Shown here in pieces: positions 17,227 to 27,436 of a stretch of 64,000 nt of DNA (its first letter is position 1; every line of letters starts with the position of its first letter). Source of the DNA: Natronosporangium hydrolyticum. GTDB taxonomy: Bacteria; Actinomycetota; Actinomycetes; Mycobacteriales; Micromonosporaceae. A program made the translations under genes and the position numbers. The notes below the pieces were generated by a model that searched no databases, was not told the origin of the DNA, and saw only the letters and a list, made by a program, of their open reading frames with translations. The stretch lies in contig NZ_CP070499.1 of NCBI RefSeq assembly GCF_016925615.1, positions 3,844,001 to 3,908,000 on the forward strand. The letters run 5' to 3'.

Positions 17227-18873
17227 TTAGCGGGGGTAGAGGGTGCGGTGGGCGGCGCGCACTCCAGCGCCGTACAGGGCACCCACACCGGGCCGGCTGC
17301 GCGCCAACGCCGCCCGCGCGGCGTTCGCTCCCGGCCCGCCATGCACCCCGGGCCCCGGATGGGCGGAGCTGCTCGCCAGGTACAACCGGTCGATCGGGGT
17401 GTCCGACCGGCCCAGACCCGGCACCGGCCGCAGCACCAGCTGCTGGTAGAGCGCCGCGGTACCGCCGCCGAGCGCGCCGCCGACCAGGCTCGGATTCTGT
17501 CGGGCCAGCTCCGCCGGGCCCGACACCTGGCGGCCCGCCACCAGCCGGCCGAAGCCCGGCGCCTGCTGCTCAAGCAGCGCCTCCACCCGCGCCAACTGCT
17601 CGCGCACCAGCTCACCCGCGGCCGACGAACCCGCGGCCGACGAACCCCCTGCCGACGAACCGCGGGCGGCCGCCCGCGGCAGATGCGTGTAGCACCAGAA
17701 CGACTCGGTACCGGCCGGTGACCGCGCCGGGTCGGCGGTGGTCAGCTGCCCCGCCACCAAGAAGGGGGTCGCCGGCGGTTCGCCGCGGGCGAGGCTCGCC
17801 GCGTACCGACTCAGGTCATCGAGGCCGCCACCCAGGTGGACCACCCCCGCGGCGGACAGCTCCGGGGCCCGCCACGGCACCGGCGCGGTCAACGCCCAGT
17901 CGATCTTGAGTGTGGGCTGGTCCCACTGGAACCCGGCCAGATCCGCCCGCAACCGCGCTGGCAGCTTCTCCCAGCCCACCAGGTCGGCGTAGAGCACCGG
18001 CGCCGGTACATCGGCCACCACCGCGCGCCGGGCCCGCCACCACTCGCCGGTGGCCGACCGGACGCCGAGCGCCCGACCACCGGCGACGGCGATCCGGTCC
18101 ACCGAAACCCCGCACAGCAACCGGCCGCCCCGCGACCGCAGCCGGCCGGTCAGCGCGGCGGTGAGGCGCTGCGCGCCGCCAGCGGGCACCGGAAACCCGT
18201 ACTCCTGGCCGAGCATCGCGAGCAGCCAGCCGTACCCGCCGCCGCCCGGCTCCGAAAGCGTCAGATCGGTGTGCAGCGCGCAGCCGGCGAGCAGCGCCCG
18301 GGCCCCCTCGCCGTCGAACAACTCCTCACCGAGCCGGCGCGCCGACAGCAGCAGTTGCCGGGTCAACCGCAGCGCGTCGCCGGCACCCACCTGCCGAAGC
18401 AGCGAGCCACCCGCCCGTACCGGCGGGAAGGGGGTGAAGAGCGCGTCGAGCAGCCGTGGGCTGATCGAGCGCCACCGCTGATAGGCGGCCAGCCACCGGT
18501 CGGCGTCGGCGGCGGCGAACCGGCCAACCGACTCGGCGGTGGTCGCCGGGTCCCGGTACTGCACCACCGCCCGACCGTCGGCGAAGCCGTGCCCGAGCAC
18601 CGCCGGGGCGTGGCGCCAGCGCAGCCCCTCCGCCGCCAGGTCCAGCCGCCGCAACACCGGTGAGGCCACCCCCAGCGGGTGGAAGGCGCTGCCCAGCTCG
18701 GTCAGGAACCCTGGGGCGGCGAGTTCGGCGGAGCGGGCGGCACCCCCCGGCGTCGCGGCCGCCTCCAGGACCAGGACCTCCCAGCCGGCGTCGGCGAGCA
18801 GGTTGGCCGCGACCAGCCCGTTCGGGCCGGCGCCGACGACCACCGCGTCGGCGGTCTCCACCGGGTTCACCAC
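17227..18873 (-). CDS. FAD-dependent oxidoreductase of the phytoene desaturase (CrtI)/amine-oxidase family
   Basis: This 548-residue protein has the N-terminal dinucleotide-binding fold VVVGAGPNGLVAANLLADAG followed by VLEAAATPGGAARS, the FAD signature of CrtI-like enzymes. The C-terminal GGDGANAARAAL-like segment normally closes the FAD site. It starts 6 bases after the NDH-2 stop and is in its operon. An odd Ser/Ala/Gly run near residue 410 (GGSSAAGSSAAG) comes from short imperfect DNA repeats at about 17616-17665 and looks like slippage expansion. No carotenoid genes are nearby, so the substrate is open. Confidence 0.82.
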   Translation of the reverse strand: MVNPVETADAVVVGAGPNGLVAANLLADAGWEVLVLEAAATPGGAARSAELAAPGFLTELGSAFHPLGVASPVLRRLDLAAEGLRWRHAPAVLGHGFADGRAVVQYRDPATTAESVGRFAAADADRWLAAYQRWRSISPRLLDALFTPFPPVRAGGSLLRQVGAGDALRLTRQLLLSARRLGEELFDGEGARALLAGCALHTDLTLSEPGGGGYGWLLAMLGQEYGFPVPAGGAQRLTAALTGRLRSRGGRLLCGVSVDRIAVAGGRALGVRSATGEWWRARRAVVADVPAPVLYADLVGWEKLPARLRADLAGFQWDQPTLKIDWALTAPVPWRAPELSAAGVVHLGGGLDDLSRYAASLARGEPPATPFLVAGQLTTADPARSPAGTESFWCYTHLPRAAARGSSAGGSSAAGSSAAGELVREQLARVEALLEQQAPGFGRLVAGRQVSGPAELARQNPSLVGGALGGGTAALYQQLVLRPVPGLGRSDTPIDRLYLASSSAHPGPGVHGGPGANAARAALARSRPGVGALYGAGVRAAHRTLYPR

Positions 18874-18878
18874 GGCAG

Positions 18879-20186
18879 TTACCGGTGCCGGTGGGTGGCC
18901 AGCTCCGGCGAGGCTGTCTCTAGTGGAACGTCATGGCCGTGGACCAGCCCCAGCTGGACGGTCTGCCGCCGCATCAGGCCCGCCAACAGCCAATCCAACG
19001 CGATCCGCAGCCGGTTCGCCGGGATCGAGTAGAGGTGGTAGCCGTGCGTCACCAGCGCCGCCAGCGGGCCGCCCAACGCCGCCCCGAACGGGTTGGCCGC
19101 CGCCTGGATCCCGCCCAGATCCACTACGAAGCCACGGTCGTGGTGCCGGTACGGCTTACGGACCCCCCGCCCATAGTCGGCGGCGATGTTGTTCGCCACC
19201 TGCCTGCCCTGGCGCACCGCATGCTGGGCGGTCATCGGGGTGATCTTCCCGGGTCGGGTGAGGTCGGGCACCGCGGCCGTGTCGCCGACCGCCGAGACCT
19301 CCGGCCGGCCGGGGACGGTGAGGTACTCGTCGACCACCACCCGCCCCTGCTCGGTGGCGAGCCCCAGCGCCTCCACCAGCGGGTCCGGCCGGACCCCGAC
19401 GCACCAGGCGAGGGTACGGGTCGGGACCTGCTCGCCGTCGGAGAGCACCAGCCCGGCCTCGGTCGCCTCGGTGACCGAGGTTTCGGTCCGGATCTCGACC
19501 CCCCGGCGGGCCAGCACCCGGGTCGCGGTCCGGGCCAACCGTTCGTCCAGCTCCGGCAGGATCCGGTCGGCGATGTCGACCAGCAACCAGCGCGGCGTCA
19601 GCTCCCGCAGACCCGGATGCCGCTTGGCGACCGCCCGGGTCAGCAGCTGACCATGTGCGGCCACCTCGGTACCGGTGTAGCCCGCCCCCACCACCACGAA
19701 GGTGGTACGCGCGGCCCGCTCGGCCGGGTCGGCGCTGGCCCCGGCCAGCTCCATCTGCCGGATCAGCTCGTCCCGCAGGTACAGCGCCTCCGGCACCCCT
19801 CGGAAACCGTGCGCATGCTCGGCCGCCCCCGGGACCGGCAACAGCTTGTGGATGCTGCCGGTCGCGAGCACCAACTGGTCGTAGCCGAGCTCCCGGTGCC
19901 GTTCCTCGATGTCTACATACCGCAGCCGCCGACGCTCGAAGTCGACGCTCTGCACCTCCCCCGGCACCAGCCGGACCCCGGGCAGTCGGCTGGTCAGCGA
20001 CACCGCGACCCGACGCGGGTCCAGCACCCCGCCCGCGATCTGCGGCAGCAGCGGCAGGTAGAGAAAGTAGTTGGTGGTGCTGATGATGGTGATCTCCGCG
20101 ACCCGGCCCAGCCGCTGGCGCAATCGCCGGGCGGCGTGGAACCCACCGAAGCCACCGCCGACTACCACGATGCGTGGTCTGTCCAT
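18879..20186 (-). CDS. ndh: Type II NADH dehydrogenase (NDH-2)
   Basis: This 435-residue flavoprotein has the FAD-binding motif VVVGGGFGGFHAARRL at the N-terminus and the NADH-binding motif VVVGAGYTGTEVA in the middle. The quinone-site region appears as AQHAVRQGRQVANNI, and an amphipathic C-terminal stretch anchors it to the membrane. It oxidises NADH and passes electrons to menaquinone without pumping protons. Confidence 0.9.
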   Translation of the reverse strand: MDRPRIVVVGGGFGGFHAARRLRQRLGRVAEITIISTTNYFLYLPLLPQIAGGVLDPRRVAVSLTSRLPGVRLVPGEVQSVDFERRRLRYVDIEERHRELGYDQLVLATGSIHKLLPVPGAAEHAHGFRGVPEALYLRDELIRQMELAGASADPAERAARTTFVVVGAGYTGTEVAAHGQLLTRAVAKRHPGLRELTPRWLLVDIADRILPELDERLARTATRVLARRGVEIRTETSVTEATEAGLVLSDGEQVPTRTLAWCVGVRPDPLVEALGLATEQGRVVVDEYLTVPGRPEVSAVGDTAAVPDLTRPGKITPMTAQHAVRQGRQVANNIAADYGRGVRKPYRHHDRGFVVDLGGIQAAANPFGAALGGPLAALVTHGYHLYSIPANRLRIALDWLLAGLMRRQTVQLGLVHGHDVPLETASPELATHRHR

Positions 20187-20225
20187 AACCGACTCCGTAC
20201 GGGAAGGGCGGCCGGCAGGCCGCCG

Positions 20226-20798
20226 CTACCGGGTACCGGCGGCCTGCCGGCTGAACTGCTCGACCAACGTCGAGCAGAAGGCGGGCAGATCGTCCGGGTT
20301 ACGGCTGCTGATGATCACGTTCGGTCCGTGGTCGTCGACCATGACCTCTTCGTCCACCCAGGTGCCGCCGGCGTTGATGATGTCGGTACGCAGGCTCGGG
20401 TACGAGGTGAGGGTCCGCCCCCGCAACACGTCCGCCTCGACCAGGGTCCACGGCCCGTGGCAGATCACCGCCACCGGCCGACCGCTGTCGACCACGCTGC
20501 GGACGAATCCGACCGCCCGGGCATCCATCCGGAGCTGGTCGGGGTTGGCCACCCCGCCGGGCAGCACCAGGCCGGCGTACTCGGTCACCCGGGCCTGGTC
20601 AACGGTGGTGTCGACCGGCCAGCTGCCGTCGGCGTCGAGATGGTTGAAGAGCGTCACCTCACCGGGTTTGGTCGAGATGAGTACCGGACGACCCCCCTCG
20701 GCGCGCACCGCCTCCCACGGTTCGGTGAGCTCCACCCGCTCGGTGCCCTCACCCGCGGCCAGAAACGCCACCGGAAGTTGTGCCAGCCGGTCAGCCAT
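20226..20798 (-). CDS. DJ-1/PfpI family protein
   Basis: Start ATG 20798 (MADRLAQLPV, gggggtag upstream) is preferred to the longer open frame. The 190-residue product has the nucleophile elbow AVICHGPWTL with its Cys-His pair, and LPGGVANPD earlier in the fold, as in YhbO/PfpI proteins. These act as deglycases or chaperone-like stress proteins. It lies 39 bases upstream of ndh on the same strand. Confidence 0.9.
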   Translation of the reverse strand: MADRLAQLPVAFLAAGEGTERVELTEPWEAVRAEGGRPVLISTKPGEVTLFNHLDADGSWPVDTTVDQARVTEYAGLVLPGGVANPDQLRMDARAVGFVRSVVDSGRPVAVICHGPWTLVEADVLRGRTLTSYPSLRTDIINAGGTWVDEEVMVDDHGPNVIISSRNPDDLPAFCSTLVEQFSRQAAGTR

Positions 20799-20917
20799 AG
20801 CGCTACCCCCAAATTCTGCGCATGTGCTTACCCGCAGTCCCCTACCCGCAGCGACGCCACGGTATGCAGCGAGCACCGCACCGGTTGCCGCCGCCGGCCG
20901 AGGTCGGGGCAGTCAGC

Positions 20918-22822
20918 TCAGCTGGCGGGCAGCCAGCCGGCAACCCGGTCGGCGACCTCGGGGGCGGTCAGGCCCAGGTCGGCGAGCAGCTCGGTGCGGC
21001 TGCCGTGCGGATGCCACCCTCGCTCCACCCCCAGGTCCCGCAGCGGGGTGGTGACGTCGGCGTCCCGCAGCGCCGCCGCGAACGCGTCCCCGATCCCGCC
21101 CGCGCGGACTCCGTCCTCCACGGTCACCACCAGGCGGTGCTCGGCTGCGAGCGCGGTCAGCTCAGCAGGGATCGGGCGCACCCACCGCGGATCCACCACG
21201 GTCACCCCGATCCCGCGGGCCGCCAACTGCTCGGCGACCGTGACCCCCAGGTGCCCGAAGGCGCCGACCGCGACCAGCAGGACGTCGCGGGACTCGCCCT
21301 CCGCCAGAATGTCGACGGGACCGACCCGGCGCAGCGCCGGCAGCTCGGCCGGGACCGTCCCGGTCGGGAATCGGACCACGGTCGGCCCGTCGGTCACCGC
21401 CACCGCTTCCCGCAGCTGCTGGCGCAGCGTCTCGGCGTCGCGGGGCGCGGCGAGCCGCAGCCCCGGCACCACGCCCAGGATCGACAGGTCCCAGATGCCG
21501 TAGTGGCTAGGCCCGTCCGGCCCGGTGATCCCGGCCCGGTCCAGCACGAACGTCACCGGCAGCCGGTGCATGGCGACATCGAGCAGCAGCTGGTCGAAGG
21601 CGCGGTTGAGGAAGGTGGCGTAGATCGCCACCACCGGGTGCAGGCCCCCCATCGCCAGCCCGGCCGCGGAGGTGACCGCGTGTTGTTCGGCGATGCCGAC
21701 GTCGTAGACCCGATCCGGGTGTTTCGCGGCGAGCTTCGCCATGCCGGTCGGCCCGGGCATCGCGGCGGTGATCCCGACCACGTCCGGCCGCTCATCGGCG
21801 ACCGCGATCAGCTCCTCGGCGAAGACCTGGGTCCACTTCTGGCCCGGCCCGCCGACCGGCCGGCCGGTCTCGACATCGAACGCGCTCGGCGAGTGGAAAC
21901 AGTCCTCGAGGTCGTCCTCGGCCGGCTGGTAGCCGTAGCCCTTGCGGGTCACCGCGTGCACGATCACCGGCCCGCCGAAGCCCTTTGCCCGCTCCAACGC
22001 CGACTCGACCGCGGCCAGGTCATGGCCGTCGACCGGGCCCACATATTTGATGCCGAGATCCTCGAACATCGCCTGCGGGGCGACCGCGTCCTTGACCCCC
22101 TTCTTGACCGCGTGCAGCGCCTCGTAGAGCGGCCGACCCACCAGTGGGGTGTGCTCCAGCGCCTCCCTAGCCAGGTCGAGCACCTTCTCGTAGCCGGGGT
22201 TGAGCCGCAGCGTCGCGAGGTGGTCGGCGAGCCCGCCGATGGTGGGGGCGTAGGAGCGACCGTTGTCGTTGACCACGATCACCAACGGGTTGCGGGCGGC
22301 GGCGATGTTGTTCAGCGCCTCCCAGCACATGCCACCGGTCAGGGCGCCGTCGCCGACCACCGCCACCACGTGCCGCCGCTGCCCCCGCAGCGCGTACGCC
22401 TTGGCCAGGCCATCGGCGTACGACAGGGCGGTGGAGGCGTGGGAATTCTCCACCAGGTCGTGCTCGCTCTCGGCCTGGCTCGGGTAGCCGGTCAACCCGC
22501 CCCGTTGCCGGAGCCGGTCGAAGCCGTCCTGCCGGCCGGTCACCAACTTGTGGACGTACGACTGGTGGCCGGTGTCGAAGAGCACACTGTCGTGCGGCGA
22601 ATCGAAGACCCGGTGCAGCGCCAGGGTGAGCTCCACCACCCCCAGATTCGGCCCCAGGTGGCCGCCGGTGCGCGAGACCTTGGCCACCATGAACTCGCGG
22701 ATCTCGGCGGCGAGCGCCGCCAGCTGCTCGGCGGTCAGCGCGCGCAGATCCGATGGCCCGGCGATGGTGGGCAGCAGACCGCCCGCTCCGCCGGCTTGCC
22801 CGGCGCCCTCGGCTTCACTCAT
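20918..22822 (-). CDS. dxs: 1-deoxy-D-xylulose-5-phosphate synthase
   Basis: This 634-residue, full-length enzyme condenses pyruvate and glyceraldehyde 3-phosphate in the first step of the MEP isoprenoid pathway. The thiamine diphosphate site is [17 protein letters not shown]-terminal markers are [14 protein letters not shown] and [10 protein letters not shown]. The transketolase central and C-terminal domains follow ([17 protein letters not shown] with the catalytic Glu). It lies 72 bases downstream of the TrkA pair. Confidence 0.97.
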   Translation of the reverse strand: MSEAEGAGQAGGAGGLLPTIAGPSDLRALTAEQLAALAAEIREFMVAKVSRTGGHLGPNLGVVELTLALHRVFDSPHDSVLFDTGHQSYVHKLVTGRQDGFDRLRQRGGLTGYPSQAESEHDLVENSHASTALSYADGLAKAYALRGQRRHVVAVVGDGALTGGMCWEALNNIAAARNPLVIVVNDNGRSYAPTIGGLADHLATLRLNPGYEKVLDLAREALEHTPLVGRPLYEALHAVKKGVKDAVAPQAMFEDLGIKYVGPVDGHDLAAVESALERAKGFGGPVIVHAVTRKGYGYQPAEDDLEDCFHSPSAFDVETGRPVGGPGQKWTQVFAEELIAVADERPDVVGITAAMPGPTGMAKLAAKHPDRVYDVGIAEQHAVTSAAGLAMGGLHPVVAIYATFLNRAFDQLLLDVAMHRLPVTFVLDRAGITGPDGPSHYGIWDLSILGVVPGLRLAAPRDAETLRQQLREAVAVTDGPTVVRFPTGTVPAELPALRRVGPVDILAEGESRDVLLVAVGAFGHLGVTVAEQLAARGIGVTVVDPRWVRPIPAELTALAAEHRLVVTVEDGVRAGGIGDAFAAALRDADVTTPLRDLGVERGWHPHGSRTELLADLGLTAPEVADRVAGWLPAS

Positions 22823-22894
22823 GACCGCCGAGTCTAACCCCGCCCATCCATCACCCGCGCCGCATGTGGCACAGCCACCCGACCGAGCCCGTCC

Positions 22895-23551
22895 TCAACC
22901 GAGCAGCACCTCGCGGACCTGCGGCTCCATCTCCGCGGTGCAGACGAAGACCAGCTCGTCGCCGGCCTCCAGGGTGTCGTCCGGGCTCGGCACCAGCACC
23001 CGCTTGCCCCGCACGATCGCCACCAGCGCAACGTCGCGCGGTAGCGGCACCTGCCGCAACGGTTGCCCCACGAACTCGACATTCTCCGGCAGGGTGATCT
23101 CCACCAGGTTCGCCTCGCCCTGCCGGAAGGTCATCAGCCGCACCAGGTCACCGACGGTGACCGCCTCCTCGACCAGCGCCGCCATCATCCGCGGCTTGCT
23201 GACCGGCACGTCCACGCCCCACTGCTCGGTGAAGAGCCACTCATTTTCGGCTCGGTTGACCCGGGCCACCACCCGCGGCACCGCGAACTCGGTCTTCGCT
23301 AGCAGCGACACCACCAGGTTGACCTTGTCGTCGCCGGTCGCCGCCACCACCACGTCGCAGTGCTGTAGCCGCGCCTCGTGCAGGCTGGACAGCTCGCAGG
23401 CGTCTGCCAGCACCCACTCCGCCCCGGGCACCCGCTCCGGGCGCAGCATCCGCGGGTACCGCTCGATCAGCATCACCTGATGGCCGTTGTCCACCAGCTC
23501 CTGGGCGATGGACCGACCCACGTTGCCGGCGCCCGCGATCGCGACCCGCAT
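22895..23551 (-). CDS. ceoC: TrkA-family potassium uptake regulator (CeoC-like)
   Basis: This 218-residue protein has one RCK_N domain with the NAD-binding motif GAGNVGRSIAQEL, then an RCK_C domain from ~140. It starts one base after the stop of the next upstream gene, so the two are translated together. Paired RCK proteins like this gate a Trk-type K+ channel; in M. tuberculosis they are CeoB and CeoC. Confidence 0.92.
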   Translation of the reverse strand: MRVAIAGAGNVGRSIAQELVDNGHQVMLIERYPRMLRPERVPGAEWVLADACELSSLHEARLQHCDVVVAATGDDKVNLVVSLLAKTEFAVPRVVARVNRAENEWLFTEQWGVDVPVSKPRMMAALVEEAVTVGDLVRLMTFRQGEANLVEITLPENVEFVGQPLRQVPLPRDVALVAIVRGKRVLVPSPDDTLEAGDELVFVCTAEMEPQVREVLLG

Positions 23552-23552
23552 C

Positions 23553-24215
23553 TCACTGACCCTTCGGAGCGTCGCCGGCCACCGCCGCCACCTGCTCCAC
23601 GATCTCGTCGGTGACCAGGAAGAAGATCTGATCCCCGTCTTGGATGACGGTGGTCGGGGTGGTCAGGGTGCCGATCCCGAACCGCATCAGGTACGCCACT
23701 CGCGCGCCGGTGGCCTGCTCCAACTCGGCCAGCGACCGGCCGACCCACGCTTGGTGCACCACCACGTCGAGGATCGCCACCAGGCCGGTCGGATCCCGCC
23801 ACAGCTCCGCCGGCCCCTCCGGCGCCAGGTGCCGCATGATCCGGTCCGAGGTCCACCTGACCGTCGCCACCGTGGGGATGCCGAGCCGCTCATAGACCTC
23901 GGCCCGCTTGGCGTCGTAGATCCGCGCCACGACCTTGTTGACGCCGAAGGTCTCCCGGGCCAGCCGGGCCGAGATGATGTTGGAGTTGTCGCCGCTGGAG
24001 ACCGCCGCGAACCCGTCCGCCCGCTCCGCCCCGGCCTCGATCAGCACGCCATGGTCGAAGCCCATGCCGGCGATGGTCCGGCCGTCGAAGTCGGGCGAGA
24101 GCCGCCGGAAGGCGTCCGGGTTGTGATCGATCACCGCCACGCTATGGCCCCGCTCCGCCAGGTGCATCGCCAGGGTGGACCCCACGCGACCACACCCCAT
24201 GATGACGTAGTGCAC
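23553..24215 (-). CDS. ceoB: TrkA-family potassium uptake regulator (CeoB-like)
   Basis: GTG 24215 is chosen because the protein then begins VHYVIMGCGRVGSTLA, the usual start of this family; GTG 24224 is the alternative. The 220 residues contain an RCK_N Rossmann domain (GCGRVGSTLAMHLAERGH) and an RCK_C domain. It is divergent from the APC permease gene, with only 52 bases between starts, so they share a promoter region. Confidence 0.92.
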   Translation of the reverse strand: MHYVIMGCGRVGSTLAMHLAERGHSVAVIDHNPDAFRRLSPDFDGRTIAGMGFDHGVLIEAGAERADGFAAVSSGDNSNIISARLARETFGVNKVVARIYDAKRAEVYERLGIPTVATVRWTSDRIMRHLAPEGPAELWRDPTGLVAILDVVVHQAWVGRSLAELEQATGARVAYLMRFGIGTLTTPTTVIQDGDQIFFLVTDEIVEQVAAVAGDAPKGQ

Positions 24216-24267
24216 GAGGTGCACCGTACCGCAGGCCGGTTTGCGGTCGTCGTTACGCTTACCCGTT

Positions 24268-26283
24268 GTGGCCAGCTCCACCTCCCTCCTGAAGCGGCTC
24301 GTCGTCGGTCGCCCCTTCCGCTCCGACCAGTCCCCCACCGAGCCGACCTCGCTACCGAAACGGGTGGCGCTGCCGGTCTTCGCCGCCGACCCGCTCTCCA
24401 GCGCGGCGTACGCGCCGGCGCAGATGCTGATGGCGCTCTCGGCCGGTGGCGCCGCCGCGTTCGTCTACGCCCCGTGGGTGGCGGCCGGGGTGGCGCTGGT
24501 GTTGGTCGTGGTGGTGGCGAGCTACCGGCAGACGGTGCGGGCATACCCGTCCGGCGGCGGCGACTACGAGGTCGCCGCCACCAACCTCGGCCCGGTGGGG
24601 GGCCTCACCGTCGCCAGCGCCCTGTTCGTCGACTACATGCTGACCGTCGCCGTATCGGTCGCGGCCGCCATCGACCACCTCGGGGCGATCGTCCCGGTGG
24701 TCACCTCCCACCGGACCGCCTTCGCGCTGGCCGCGGTGGCGCTACTGGTCGCGATCAACCTGCGGGGAGTACGCCAGCACCAGGTGCTCTTCGCCATCCC
24801 CACCTACGCTTTCCTCGCTGGGATGGTCGCCCTGGTGGGGTGGGGGTTGTGGCGCATCCTCGGCCGCGGCGACGACCTCGCGGCCCCCAGCGCCGACCTG
24901 GAGGTAGCCGGGCTGGCCACCGGCGGCGGGGTGGCCGGCGTCGCGCTGATCTTCCTCCTACTGCGGGCGTTCGCCTCCGGCTCGGTGACGCTCACCGGGA
25001 TGCAGACACTGGCCAATCAGGTCCCCGCCTTCAAAGCCCCGAAGCCCCGCAACGCCGCGCTGGCTATGCTCACGGTCGGGATCATCTCGATCCTGTTGCT
25101 GGCGGCCATCGTCACGCTGGCCCGGCTCACCGGGCTGCAGTACGTCGAGGACCCCAGCGGCCAGATCACCGGCGCCAGCGACGACTACGTCCAGCCGCCG
25201 GTGACCGCGCAGCTCGCGGAGACCATCTTCGGCCACGCCCCGGTGGTCGCGATGCTGGTGGTGGCCGCCACCGCGCTGGTGCTCTTCTTCGCCGCGAACA
25301 CAACCTTCGACGGATTCCCGTTGCTGGGGGCCCGCCTCGCCTCCGACCGCTACCTGCCTCGGCAGCTGCACACCCGCGGCGACCGGCTGGCCTTCTCCAA
25401 CGGCATCCTGCTGCTCGGGGCGGGCGCTGGCCTGCTGGTGCTGGCTTTCCGAGCTGACGTGGTCTCGTTGATCCACCTCTACATCGTCGGGGTCTTCACC
25501 GCGTTCACCCTCTCCCAGGCCGGGATGGTGCGGCACTGGACCCGGCTGCTGCGCGACGAGCGCGACCCGGCGACCCGCCGCCACTACCAGCGGGCCCGGG
25601 CGTTGCAGGCGTTCGGCGCCTCGTTGACCGGGGCGGTGCTGGTGGTGGTGCTGGTGGCGAAGTTCAACCGCGGGGCCTGGATCTCGATTGCGGTGATGGC
25701 GATCCTGTACCTGCTGATGCGGGCGATCCGAAGCCACTACGACACGGTGGCACGGGAGCTGACCCCTACCGACATCAAGCCGGTGCTGCCCGCCCGCAAC
25801 CACGCGGTGGTGCTGGTCAGCAAGGTACACATGCCGACGATGCGGGCGCTCGCCTACGCCCGGGCGACCCGGCCCGACACGTTGACCGCGGTAACCGTCC
25901 GGGTCGATCCGGACGACACCCGGATGCTGATGGCCGAGTGGGAAGGGCGCGGCCTGGAGGTGCCGCTGACCGTCATCGACTCGCCGTACCGCGAGATCAC
26001 CCGCCCGATCATCGAGTACGTGAAGTCGATCCGCCGGGAATCACCCCGGGACGTGGTCACCGTCTTCATCCCGGAGTACGTGGTGGGGCGCTGGTGGGAG
26101 AACCTGCTGCACAACCAGAGCGCGCTGCGGCTCAAGGGGCGGCTGCACTTCGAGTCGGGGGTGATGGTCACCAGCGTGCCGTGGCAGCTCGCCTCCAGCT
26201 CCCGCAAGGGGCCGACCGACCGGATGGTCCGCGCCCCGCGCACCAGGGACGTCCCGGACTTCGAACGGATCCCGGAGGATTAG
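24268..26283 (+). CDS. APC-superfamily amino-acid/cation permease
   Basis: Start GTG 24268 gives 671 residues. About 12 hydrophobic helices occupy residues ~40-495, with ADPLSSAAYAPAQ and SGGGDYEVAATNLG in the early helices as in the APC family. A hydrophilic C-terminal domain of about 180 residues follows. This is the protein that sits next to ceoB in mycobacteria (Rv2690c position). The link with two K+-gating RCK proteins suggests K+ or amino-acid transport. Substrate is not determinable. Confidence 0.85.
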   Translation: MASSTSLLKRLVVGRPFRSDQSPTEPTSLPKRVALPVFAADPLSSAAYAPAQMLMALSAGGAAAFVYAPWVAAGVALVLVVVVASYRQTVRAYPSGGGDYEVAATNLGPVGGLTVASALFVDYMLTVAVSVAAAIDHLGAIVPVVTSHRTAFALAAVALLVAINLRGVRQHQVLFAIPTYAFLAGMVALVGWGLWRILGRGDDLAAPSADLEVAGLATGGGVAGVALIFLLLRAFASGSVTLTGMQTLANQVPAFKAPKPRNAALAMLTVGIISILLLAAIVTLARLTGLQYVEDPSGQITGASDDYVQPPVTAQLAETIFGHAPVVAMLVVAATALVLFFAANTTFDGFPLLGARLASDRYLPRQLHTRGDRLAFSNGILLLGAGAGLLVLAFRADVVSLIHLYIVGVFTAFTLSQAGMVRHWTRLLRDERDPATRRHYQRARALQAFGASLTGAVLVVVLVAKFNRGAWISIAVMAILYLLMRAIRSHYDTVARELTPTDIKPVLPARNHAVVLVSKVHMPTMRALAYARATRPDTLTAVTVRVDPDDTRMLMAEWEGRGLEVPLTVIDSPYREITRPIIEYVKSIRRESPRDVVTVFIPEYVVGRWWENLLHNQSALRLKGRLHFESGVMVTSVPWQLASSSRKGPTDRMVRAPRTRDVPDFERIPED

Positions 26284-26310
26284 CCAGCGGCGGACTAGCC
26301 AGCGGCGGCC
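26281..26310. repeat. Short direct repeat at the convergent junction
   Basis: The unit tagccagcggcgg occurs twice within 28 bases, at the stop of the APC permease gene and running into the end of the DUF3159 gene. This leaves no room for a normal terminator. Confidence 0.5.
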
Positions 26311-27005
26311 AGGCCCGGCGAGCCGGACTCGGGCTCGGACTCGGACGCTGACTCGGCTTGCCGGCGCTGCACCCGCCGGACCACCCAGATCGTGAAGACC
26401 AAGAGCAGGGCGTACGGCGGTGCGCCGAGGAGCAGCCGGGCGATCCCCAGCAGGTGCTCTTCATTGGCGAGGTAGAGCGCCGCCTGGATGCTGACCTTCA
26501 CGATCCAGACTGCGGCCCAGAGCAGAGTCAGCCAGATGAAGGTTCGCATGAGCACCCGGTCCTTGCGCCAGTCGGAGCGCCCCTGGGTGAAAAGCACCGA
26601 CCACAGCCACCCGACCAGCGGGTGCCGGATCGCGACCGACAGCAGCATGCCGGCGGCGTACCCGTAGCTGACCAGAATCCCGGGCAGGTAGAAGTCACGG
26701 GCCTCGCCGCTGCGCCACGCGATGACCGCGCCGAGCGCGATACCGAACAGGCCGTTGACCGCGTATCTTATCGGCCGGCGCTGCGCCAGCCGCACCACCG
26801 CGATCACCACCGCCACCCCGATCGAGCCGATCAGGGCGGGCTGCAGGCCCCAGATCAGGTTCGCGACGACGAAGATGGTGATCGGGATCGCCGACTCGAC
26901 CATCCCCCGCCAGCCGCCCAGCTGCGTGGAGAGCTGCTCGGGGAAGCTCGGCAACTGTGCCGGGTCGTCTCCGGCCGGCCGGGACTTCCGCTCGTCAACC
27001 GTCAC
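26295..27005 (-). CDS. DUF3159 membrane protein
   Basis: GTG 27005 (VTVDERKSRP) is preferred because ggaagg lies just upstream; the frame also runs to 27065 inside the preceding gene. The 236-residue protein has six or so hydrophobic helices and a charged Ser/Glu tail. It corresponds in position and type to Rv2693c. Function is unknown. It is the last gene of a dut-DUF3710-OB-DUF3159 run. Confidence 0.88.
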   Translation of the reverse strand: MTVDERKSRPAGDDPAQLPSFPEQLSTQLGGWRGMVESAIPITIFVVANLIWGLQPALIGSIGVAVVIAVVRLAQRRPIRYAVNGLFGIALGAVIAWRSGEARDFYLPGILVSYGYAAGMLLSVAIRHPLVGWLWSVLFTQGRSDWRKDRVLMRTFIWLTLLWAAVWIVKVSIQAALYLANEEHLLGIARLLLGAPPYALLLVFTIWVVRRVQRRQAESASESEPESGSPGLAAAG

Positions 27006-27042
27006 GCCATCGCCTTCCGTCCGGGGAGCCCTGGGCCGCACG

Positions 27043-27426
27043 TCAACAGCCGGGCACGAGTTCATAGTACGGGTTGTAAATCACGCATCGGCCTGCTCGC
27101 TGCGCGACCCGTCCCCGCACGGTCACCGTCCGCCCCGGCTCCACTCCGACGATCCGGCGTCGCCCCAGCCAGACCAGGGTCACGGTGCCGCTGCCGTCGT
27201 AGAGTTCGGCCTCCAGCGTGGGCAGGTTGGTGCGCGGGGTGTAGACCACCGTCCGCAGCCGACCGGTCACCACGACCAGGTCGCCGCGGTTCACCTCACC
27301 GGCGAATGCGCATCCGGAACGCACCGAGTCGGAGCGGAGCTGTTCCGCGTCGCGCTGCTCGTCGCTGGCGGCCCACCGGCCGAGCAGTCGCCGCCAGCGG
27401 GAACCCGTGCGTACCTGGCCTGCCAT
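27043..27426 (-). CDS. OB-fold nucleic-acid-binding protein
   Basis: This 127-residue protein has a core with the strand pattern of an OB fold (GDLVVVTGRLRTVVY, then LEAELYDGSGTVTLVWLGRR), similar to the tRNA-anti/RecG wedge type. It matches the Rv2694c position. A role in DNA repair or RNA binding is possible but not shown. It is 10 bases after the DUF3710 gene. Confidence 0.88.
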   Translation of the reverse strand: MAGQVRTGSRWRRLLGRWAASDEQRDAEQLRSDSVRSGCAFAGEVNRGDLVVVTGRLRTVVYTPRTNLPTLEAELYDGSGTVTLVWLGRRRIVGVEPGRTVTVRGRVAQRAGRCVIYNPYYELVPGC

Positions 27427-27436
27427 GATCGGCCCG

